From assembly GCA_012974475.1 (NCBI GenBank), contig JAAXQD010000013.1:1-10443 (forward strand): a DNA stretch of 10,443 nucleotides, given 5' to 3'. Each line of letters opens with the position of its first letter. The stretch's first letter is position 1. A model generated the notes under the pieces. It was not told the origin of the DNA. It did no database searches and saw only the letters and a list, made by a program, of their open reading frames with translations. A program made the translations under genes and the position numbers. The stretch comes from Desulfobacterales bacterium. Lineage in GTDB: Bacteria; Desulfobacterota; Desulfobacteria; Desulfobacterales; UBA11574. Shown piece by piece: positions 5,770 through 10,443 of the stretch.

Positions 5770-7050
5770 ATGGTGAACGAGATTTCGACGAAGCAGCTGG
5801 AAAAGGTCATTGACAGTGAATCGCACCGCATTTTTGACGTTCGCTCGGTCGATGCTTACAATGGTTGGACACTCGAAGGGGAGCGACGTGGCGGGCATAT
5901 AAGAGGCGCAAAGGCCATACCTGTCAGTTGGACGGACGAAGAAAACTGGGATGAGATAGTGAGGAGCAAGGGCTTAATGCCGAACCACCAGATAGTAGTC
6001 TACGGTTACACAAGTGACGATGCAGTGGAAGTGGCTGAAAGGTTTGTTATATCGGGTTACAAGGAGGTGAGTGTGTATACCAGCTTCGTCGACGAGTGGG
6101 CCGCGAACGAATCCTTGCCCATGGAACGGATGGAGCGGTTCGAAAAACTGGTCTATCCGAGATGGGTCCATCAGATCGTTTCCGGAGAGAACCCTCCGGG
6201 TTTCAACGGAAAAAAGTACGCGATTTGTCACTGCCATTACAGGAACAAGGCGGATTATGACATCGGTCATATCCCAGGAGCCATAGCGCTGGACACCCTT
6301 GAGCTTGAATCCCCGGATACATGGAATCGCCGTTCTCCTGAGGAATTGGAACAGGCATTAATGAGGCTGGGAATTTCTGCAGATACGACTGTGGTAGTAT
6401 ATGGAAGATTTTCAAGCCCTCATAGCAGTGACCCTCATCCTGGGAGCAAGGCAGGACACCTGGGATCAATACGTTGTGGAGTCTTAATGATGTATGCAGG
6501 TGTGCGGGATGTCCGAGTGTTGAACGGAAGCATCGCCGCATGGGGAAACGAGGATTATCCACTCTCTACGGACGAGTTGAAGCTTGAGCCGTTATCCGAG
6601 TTCGGCGATAGTGTGCCTGCATGGCCGGAGATTTTCATTGATACGCCGCAGGTAAAAGAGCTTTTACGATCCGGTAATGGAAACCTAATCAGTGTAAGGA
6701 GTTGGGATGAATTCATCGGGAAGGTGAGCGGGTATAATTACATATTCAAGAAAGGATGTATACCAGGTGCAATTTTCGGCAACTGCGGCAGTGATGCTTA
6801 CCACATGGAGAACTACCGAAATATCGATCTCACGACACGGGAGTACCACGAGGTCAAAGGGATGTGGAACGAGGCTGGTATTACTTCGGACCAGTTCAAT
6901 GCGTTTTACTGCGGGACCGGTTGGCGAGCGAGTGAAGCCTTCTTGAACGCCTACCTGATGGGATGGAACAAAATTGCAATTTACGACGGGGGCTGGTACG
7001 AGTGGTCCAACGACCCAGCCAATCCAATTGTTGTGAGGGAACCGTTATAG
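5770..7050 (+). CDS. eanB: EanB-like rhodanese sulfurtransferase (hercynine to ergothioneine)
   Basis: A 426-residue cytoplasmic protein of three consecutive rhodanese-like domains (about 1-125, 145-265 and 288-415). Only the third has a catalytic cysteine, in the loop CGTGWR (381-386, Cys381). The equivalent loops of domain 1 (VVYGYTSDD, 76-84) and domain 2 (YGRFSSPHSSDP, 211-222) lack one. The adjacent gene encodes a histidine trimethyltransferase, so I assign it to EanB, the Chlorobium limicola enzyme that uses polysulfide sulfur to convert hercynine to ergothioneine without oxygen. As I recall, EanB uses Cys412 and Tyr353, 59 residues apart; here Tyr322 lies exactly 59 before Cys381. I chose ATG 5770, behind GAGAGAGG (5757-5764), over an in-frame TTG/GTG extension. 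A generic three-domain rhodanese is the alternative. Confidence 0.82.
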   Translation: MVNEISTKQLEKVIDSESHRIFDVRSVDAYNGWTLEGERRGGHIRGAKAIPVSWTDEENWDEIVRSKGLMPNHQIVVYGYTSDDAVEVAERFVISGYKEVSVYTSFVDEWAANESLPMERMERFEKLVYPRWVHQIVSGENPPGFNGKKYAICHCHYRNKADYDIGHIPGAIALDTLELESPDTWNRRSPEELEQALMRLGISADTTVVVYGRFSSPHSSDPHPGSKAGHLGSIRCGVLMMYAGVRDVRVLNGSIAAWGNEDYPLSTDELKLEPLSEFGDSVPAWPEIFIDTPQVKELLRSGNGNLISVRSWDEFIGKVSGYNYIFKKGCIPGAIFGNCGSDAYHMENYRNIDLTTREYHEVKGMWNEAGITSDQFNAFYCGTGWRASEAFLNAYLMGWNKIAIYDGGWYEWSNDPANPIVVREPL

Positions 7051-7058
7051 CAGGGACG

Positions 7059-8036
7059 ATGGAAAGAGATCTGGACATACTGGCAGACGATACTTTTCGG
7101 AAAATTGCCATGAAAACTGAGGAGGAGGAGATGCTGGCCGGGCTAATGGCGGCCCAAAAGCATTTACCCTGCAAGTTTTTCTACGACGAGACAGGATCTA
7201 AGCTATTTGAACAGATTACCAGATTGGAAGAGTACTACCCGAGCAGGACCGAAAAATCCATCTTGAAACGACACGCCGGAGAACTGATGCGAGGTGCCGA
7301 AGGCGCGTCGTTAGTGGAAATAGCAAGCGGAGATTGTTCTAAGATTTCCATCCTTCTGCAAGTGCTGCCGAAGTCGATGGTCAAGACGTCAACATATGTT
7401 CCGGTCGACGTGAGCCTGAGTGCCTTGGAAGAGTCCAGATGCAAACTTCAGGAAAGGTTCGGAGCTATCGAGGTATGCGGGATCGTTGCCGATTTCATGC
7501 AGCAGATTCACCTGGTCTCGCAACATGAAAACAGAATCTTCTGTTTCTTCGGGAGCACTATCGGCAACCTTGACAGACGAGATGCTGTTCGATTCGTCGC
7601 GAAGCTGGGCAAATTGATAAAGACAGGGGAGCGGCTGTTATTAGGTCTGGATATGGTCAAGGACAAGGCTGTTTTGGAAAGGGCATATAACGATGAAAAG
7701 GGTATCACTGCCAGGTTCAACAAGAACATATTGAACGTGGCTAACAAAATATTAGGAACCGATTTCGAGCCCGAATATTTCCGACATCATGCTTTCTTCG
7801 ACGATGAGAAACAGAGGATTGAGATGCATCTGGTCGCTATAAGGGACATGATCGTCAAGTCCCCGTTTTTTGAGAGGGACCTGGAGATCCCCAAGGGACA
7901 GACCATTCACACGGAGAACTCCCACAAGTTTACGTCCCATCACATAGGCGAGTTTGCGTCCGTTAGCGGGCTTTCAGTCCGGGCTGTATACACCGACAGC
8001 AACCGTTGGTTTACCTTGGCAGACTACATCAAGTAG
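7059..8036 (+). CDS. eanA: L-histidine Nalpha-trimethyltransferase (EgtD/EanA): histidine to hercynine
   Basis: A 325-residue SAM-dependent methyltransferase of the EgtD family, which trimethylates the alpha-amino group of histidine to give hercynine, the ergothioneine precursor. Landmarks are KFFYDETGSKLFEQITRLEE (39-58) with the substrate-side tyrosine, the SAM motif LVEIASGDCSK (85-95), VPVDVS (114-119), FFGSTIGNL (163-171) with the conserved Asn170, and HTENSHKFT (284-292). In the last, Glu286 and Ser288 match the histidine-binding Glu282 and Ser284 of mycobacterial EgtD. It starts 8 bases after the eanB stop, so translation is probably coupled; its own ribosome site is weak. An in-frame ATG at 7131 follows AGGAGGAGGAG, but starting there would lose conserved N-terminal residues. 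No EgtB, EgtC or EgtE homologue is present. Confidence 0.9.
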   Translation: MERDLDILADDTFRKIAMKTEEEEMLAGLMAAQKHLPCKFFYDETGSKLFEQITRLEEYYPSRTEKSILKRHAGELMRGAEGASLVEIASGDCSKISILLQVLPKSMVKTSTYVPVDVSLSALEESRCKLQERFGAIEVCGIVADFMQQIHLVSQHENRIFCFFGSTIGNLDRRDAVRFVAKLGKLIKTGERLLLGLDMVKDKAVLERAYNDEKGITARFNKNILNVANKILGTDFEPEYFRHHAFFDDEKQRIEMHLVAIRDMIVKSPFFERDLEIPKGQTIHTENSHKFTSHHIGEFASVSGLSVRAVYTDSNRWFTLADYIK

Positions 8037-8121
8037 GTCTGTTATGTGTTTAGGTTGGAACGATTTGTCTAAAAAAATGAGGGCGATTTTGGACAAAGAT
8101 CAATACGGTTTTCGTTCTTGT

Positions 8122-8202
8122 CAAACCTGCGATATCTGCAATAACGACCAAGTATCAGCTTCTTGATGATACTCTCAATATATCTGTAATTGACTAATAT
8201 TT
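8122..8202. repeat. Diverged duplicated segment, copy 2
   Basis: This matches 4483-4527 (with 8122-8166) and 4633-4662 (with 8173-8202). The second block shares TATCTGTAAT and flanking bases nearly intact. The short distance between its two blocks suggests that copy 1 gained, or copy 2 lost, about 99 bases. It follows eanA by 85 bases. Confidence 0.5.
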
Positions 8203-8300
8203 GGTTTGACAGAAAAATAACATATTCAATGATTAGATTGTTATGAATCATGCGAGATATTCTGTGTTAACTCAACGGGTGGTCTGCCCTACTACTAATG

Positions 8301-8306
8301 TATAAT
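8301..8306 (+). promoter_or_regulatory. Candidate -10 box for the lipoprotein gene
   Basis: A perfect TATAAT stands 38 bases before the GTG start at 8344. The sequence 17 bases upstream (GGTGGT, 8278-8283) is not a good -35, and the upstream TG is adjacent rather than one base away, so the promoter is only a candidate. Confidence 0.3.
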
Positions 8307-8343
8307 CAAGTACGCAAATTATTTGAATGCAGAGGAAAGCGAC

Positions 8344-8623
8344 GTGAATAACAATTTTCAGATACCATTTCGATTAATTGTTATCTTTATTTCTTTCATA
8401 GTTTTAAGTAGCTGCAGTGCTATTTTGCAAAAAAGAGCTCTAATAGGTGCATACAAGGCCTACAACAAAGGCAACTACTGGGATGCGCTTAAATCTTTGT
8501 CTAGTGCTGAAAACCACCCAATACCAAAACGAATTCTTGTTTCTCACTAAGGCTTTTTTAGAAACCAAACCTTCTAAATTTAGTCTTGTAGATGACTCAC
8601 CCCGAAAAAACGCGAATTATTAA
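8344..8623 (+). pseudogene. Small lipoprotein with TPR-like start, apparently frameshifted
   Basis: From GTG 8344, behind GAGGAAA, the frame reads a lipoprotein signal peptide: a hydrophobic run LIVIFISFIVLSSC with lipobox Leu-Ser-Ser-Cys. A segment AYKAYNKGNYWDALKSLSSA follows that looks like one half of a tetratricopeptide repeat. This frame stops at 8548-8550. The +1 frame across 8519-8623 continues sensibly with QYQNEFLFLTKAFLETKP and ends at TAA 8621-8623, as expected for the next helix of such a repeat. I infer a single-base indel near 8510-8520. Unbroken, the protein would be about 93 residues, an outer-membrane or periplasm-facing lipoprotein. If the break is a sequencing error, the gene is intact. 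Its role is unknown. Confidence 0.55.
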
Positions 8624-8648
8624 CAACTCAAAAAAAAGGAGAAGTAGC

Positions 8649-9785
8649 GTGAAAACAAACAAGCATTTTAGGAAAGTAGGCACTTTCACCCTCGTTATTG
8701 CAAGTGTTTTTGTAGTGACTGTAATGGTGGCGCAGCCAATCTTCGCGAAAACCCAATCGGATTTCTTTCGCCTCGATTCATCCGGGGAGCTAGTTCGACC
8801 CACGGATTATCGTTCATGGGTATATGTCGGGACACCTGTGACACCCAATGACATGAATGGTGGCAATGCACCTTTTCCCGAGTTTCATAACGTCTACATT
8901 GATCCGGTCAGCTACCAGGAATATAAACAGACAGGCAAATTCCGCGATGGCACGATCATGATCAAAGAACTCGTTAGCGTCGGCAGCAAACAAGCCGTCA
9001 GCGGTAAAGGGTATTTTCAAGGGGAGTTCATCGGGCTAGAAGCCACGATTAAGAGCAGCAAACACTTCCCAAAAGAGCCGGGTAATTGGGCTTATTTCAG
9101 CTTCACCAATAAAGAGGGTGGCATGGTTAAAAAGAAGGCAATGGCTTTTCCGACTTCAGCATGCAACGCTTGCCATGCATCCGCTGCCAAGGACGATTTC
9201 GTCTTTACCCAGTATTATCCAGTACTTCGCGCCGCCAAGAACGCGAAGATGAATCCTGAAAATAGGGATGAGCGGGCTGCTATACAACCACCTGAGGTGC
9301 CGCCTGTGGCGCTGCTTCCCGCCGAATGGAAGGGAACGACATCGACGCCTGAAAACATCCAAACGGATATCCCAACAAAACCGCGAGCACTATTTGACTG
9401 GCTTAAATCCCAGAAATATCAATCTTTTGCGGCAAAAGAGTTCAAAGCTCATCCAGGACGGGGTCCCCATACGGAATTCGGATTGCCGGTCCGTGTCTTC
9501 ATGAACGACGTTATAGCAACATCAAAAAAGCAAGGCAAAAAACAACTTCCCGTGAACAGCTGTGTGGTCAAAGAAATGTTTACCAAGGCAGGTGATTTGC
9601 AGGGATGGGCCGTAATGATCAAGACGAATGATGACTCGAATTCTGGAAAAGGTTGGTTTTGGTACGAGGTGACGAGTGCGACGGACCCATCGAAAATTGC
9701 TGCCATTGGAAACGGCGTCCCGGGATGTATGGGGTGTCATGCGGCGGGTCGCGACATGGTCTTGACATCGTTTCCCCTTAAGTAA
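8649..9785 (+). CDS. Exported tandem cytochrome P460-family protein (two c-type haems)
   Basis: A 378-residue secreted protein. Residues 1-33 are a Sec signal peptide (KHFRK, a hydrophobic stretch 11-28, likely cleavage after IFA). Domain 1 (about 36-198) closely follows the cytochrome P460 pattern: YRSWVYVGTPVTPNDMNGG (54-72), APFPEFHNVYIDP (74-86), FRDGTIMIKEL (98-108), GNWAYFSF (145-152), CNACH (172-176) and DFVFTQYYPVLRAAK (183-197). Domain 2 (about 245-378) is a more diverged copy with VNSCVVKEM (302-310), GWFWYEV (335-341) and CMGCH (360-364). P460 haems are cross-linked to a lysine; Lys106 and Lys308 are the matching candidates. The known family reaction is hydroxylamine oxidation to NO or N2O. 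Start GTG 8649 follows AAAAAGGAGAAG; an upstream in-frame ATG (8592) would spoil the signal peptide. Confidence 0.88.
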   Translation: MKTNKHFRKVGTFTLVIASVFVVTVMVAQPIFAKTQSDFFRLDSSGELVRPTDYRSWVYVGTPVTPNDMNGGNAPFPEFHNVYIDPVSYQEYKQTGKFRDGTIMIKELVSVGSKQAVSGKGYFQGEFIGLEATIKSSKHFPKEPGNWAYFSFTNKEGGMVKKKAMAFPTSACNACHASAAKDDFVFTQYYPVLRAAKNAKMNPENRDERAAIQPPEVPPVALLPAEWKGTTSTPENIQTDIPTKPRALFDWLKSQKYQSFAAKEFKAHPGRGPHTEFGLPVRVFMNDVIATSKKQGKKQLPVNSCVVKEMFTKAGDLQGWAVMIKTNDDSNSGKGWFWYEVTSATDPSKIAAIGNGVPGCMGCHAAGRDMVLTSFPLK

Positions 9786-10127
9786 AACGATATCAATGGG
9801 AAACGTAGTCCCAGCCTTGCAAAGGTCGGCGTGCTTAAGCACCCCCGCAAGCGGGATTTCCGCTTCGCTTCAACAAGGCGTCAAGGGTGAAGCCGTCCTG
9901 CTACAGCGGGACGGCGAATCCCTCTGATGGTGGGACAACGCAAGGTCCAAAGTCCTCCGCCTTTCCCCGGAAGGTGTAAACAAAACACCAAAATCCCCCA
10001 ACTTTGGGGTTTAGTTGATACAACATGAAAGACGAGCCCTTTGTCCTCTCCTTAATACAATAATAATTTTGTCCTATGCTTCGAATGGTGCTGGATGTGT
10101 CGATGAAGCAAGAGGAAGAGACAACCA
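9786..10127. other. Structured non-coding interval after the P460 gene
   Basis: There is no gene in these 342 bases. The left two-thirds is packed with stable stems and is treated as a separate RNA candidate. The right third (10013-10127) is A/T-rich, with a short GTTG-ATA-CAAC dyad (10014-10024), an ATGA at 10025-10028, a meaningless 12-codon frame, and the ribosome site AGAGGAAGAG of the gene ruin at 10128. Confidence 0.6.
9815..10012 (+). ncRNA. Highly structured RNA candidate, HEARO/omega-RNA-like
   Basis: A succession of hairpins: GTGCTTAAGCAC (9831-9842); AAGCGG/CCGCTT (9849-9854 with 9860-9865), or alternatively CCCGC/GCGGG (9844-9848 with 9851-9855); a 10-bp stem GCCGTCCTGC/GCGGGACGGC around a TACA loop (9892-9915); TCCC/GGGA (9919-9935); CCTT/AAGG (9960-9974); GGTGT/ACACC (9973-9989); and CCCCA/TGGGG followed by TTTAG (9996-10012). 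This density, and sequence blocks such as GGGATTTCC and CCCTCTGATGGTGGGA, remind me of HEARO RNAs, the omega guide RNAs of IscB/IsrB. As I recall, these elements sit before ATGA or GTGA, and an ATGA occurs at 10025. No IscB/IsrB gene is present. The structure is well supported; the family is an inference from memory. Confidence 0.5.
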
Positions 10128-10298
10128 ATGACTGAGAGATTTGATCTTATCGTGATCGGGGGCGGCCGAGCCGCGAATCTTGCGATTGCCGCCGGAAACA
10201 AGGGGCTTAAGACAGCCTTGATCGAAAAAGACAAGCTGGGAGGCACTTGTCCCAACCGGGGATGTGTCCCCTCCAAAGGGTTGCATCGATTGTCATAG
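10128..10298 (+). pseudogene. N-terminal fragment of a pyridine nucleotide-disulfide oxidoreductase
   Basis: An ATG behind AGAGGAAGAG opens a 56-codon frame with FDLIVIGGGRAANLAIAAGN (5-24), the FAD-binding Rossmann start, then IEKDKLGGTCPNRGCVPSKG (32-51). The latter is the redox-active disulfide motif of the dihydrolipoamide dehydrogenase / mercuric reductase / glutathione reductase family. Family members are about 450 residues or more; this one stops just after the motif, so FAD, NAD(P)H and interface domains are missing and it cannot be an active reductase. Which member it came from cannot be told. The family sequence is lost after about 10280, where an unrelated cytochrome tail begins in another frame. 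Confidence 0.85.
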
Positions 10299-10341
10299 TG
10301 TTCAGAAGGCCAAGGACTGGATTTTCACCCCTACCAAGTAG
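10270..10341 (+). pseudogene. C-terminal haem-binding tail of a c-type cytochrome (P460-like)
   Basis: In the frame +1 to the oxidoreductase fragment, the sequence reads PPKGCIDCHSVQKAKDWIFT and then PTK and a TAG at 10339-10341. It contains a perfect CxxCH haem motif (codons 10282-10296) followed by K-x-K-D-W-I-F-T, which resembles the D-F/Y-V-F-T that follows the CxxCH in cytochrome P460, including the intact gene just upstream. It lacks a start and any N-terminal part. It is probably the end of a second cytochrome gene joined here by deletion or rearrangement. The left limit is set by where the frame stops making sense. Confidence 0.55.
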
Positions 10342-10370
10342 GCTACATTCATCACGGCGGTTAAGGAATG

Positions 10371-10402
10371 TAGGGGCGGGTGTTTAGGAAGCCCCGCCCC
10401 TA
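10371..10402. repeat. GC-rich perfect palindromic repeat (REP/MITE-like)
   Basis: TAGGGGCGGG (10371-10380) is the exact reverse complement of CCCGCCCCTA (10393-10402), around a 12-base loop. Short palindromes of this TAGGGGCGGG type occur in many copies in various bacterial genomes, so I read it as a dispersed repeat rather than a terminator; there is no T-tract. It lies 30 bases after the cytochrome tail, at the worn end of the window. Confidence 0.6.
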
Positions 10403-10443
10403 TGCCATGTGATTTTTGACGGAAACGACAACAGCGAGGTTGG
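10403..10443. other. Window end, possibly the beginning of more coding sequence
   Basis: The last bases, from GTG at 10408, read V-I-F-D-G-N-D-N-S-E-V in one open frame to the window edge. There is no ribosome site and too little sequence to recognise. It could be coding sequence interrupted by the palindromic repeat, or chance. Confidence 0.2.

Larger units (their letters stand above)
8037..8343. other. Intergenic region after eanA
   Basis: There is no gene that I can support in these 307 bases. They contain copy 2 of the duplicated segment (8122-8202), a TTGACA at 8206-8211 without a good partner at the right distance, a perfect TATAAT at 8301-8306, and the ribosome site GAGGAAA (8332-8338) of the small lipoprotein gene. 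No terminator for the eanBA transcript was found. Confidence 0.5.

Noticed and set aside
6963..7058. Upstream extension of the methyltransferase frame into eanB
   Set aside because: The 32 extra residues overlap the conserved end of eanB in another frame and look like shadow translation; ATG 7059 fits the EgtD N-terminus.
8592..8648. 19-codon N-terminal extension of the P460 protein
   Set aside because: It would place charged residues ahead of the signal peptide and overlaps the tail of the lipoprotein frame; GTG 8649 has a better ribosome site.
9786..10127. CRISPR array or tracrRNA
   Set aside because: No regularly spaced repeats are present; the hairpins differ from one another.

Overview
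The window looks like the chromosome of an anaerobic or microaerophilic bacterium of moderate GC, most plausibly a deltaproteobacterial (Desulfobacterota-type) lineage. This rests on an FprA-type diiron flavoprotein, an anaerobic-type ergothioneine gene pair, a DUF364 protein and a P460-type cytochrome c. No phylogenetic marker other than the tRNAs is present, so the assignment is tentative. All genes lie on the + strand.

Left part (1-1570). The window opens in the last 23 bases of a tRNA-His gene, followed by a complete tRNA-Arg(UCG) and a probable terminator. A gene-free stretch with nested dyads leads to a nitroreductase-family gene that ends in a very clear intrinsic terminator. A 34-codon mini-gene follows; it is the severed C-terminus of a cupin.

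Middle (1583-4727). An FprA/ROO-type flavodiiron protein (O2 or NO reductase) is followed 40 bases later by a small cupin with an awkward start, then by a DUF4213/DUF364 putative heavy-metal chelation protein. A 674-bp intergenic region holds one strong hairpin terminator and one copy of a diverged duplicated segment.

Ergothioneine block (4728-8036). A DUF5996 protein of unknown function precedes a two-gene unit. The first gene is a three-domain rhodanese sulfurtransferase whose only catalytic-loop cysteine is in the last domain (EanB-like). Eight bases later comes a histidine Nalpha-trimethyltransferase (EgtD/EanA). Together they would convert histidine to hercynine and sulfurate it directly, without the oxygen-dependent EgtB route. 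The block is flanked by diverged copies of the same non-coding segment.

Right part (8037-10443). A small frameshifted lipoprotein gene is followed by an exported tandem cytochrome P460 with two CxxCH haem sites. Directly behind it lies a densely structured non-coding region of about 200 bases. It resembles a stand-alone HEARO/omega-type RNA, ending 13 bases before an ATGA and with no nuclease gene beside it. The window closes with a gene ruin, in which the N-terminus of a pyridine-nucleotide disulfide oxidoreductase is joined out of frame to the haem-binding tail of a c-type cytochrome, and with a perfect GC-rich palindromic repeat.

Two themes emerge. One is redox, thiol and nitrosative-stress defence (nitroreductase, FprA, ergothioneine, P460). 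The other is a genome margin full of small relics (cupin stub, frameshifted lipoprotein, chimeric ruin, dispersed repeats).
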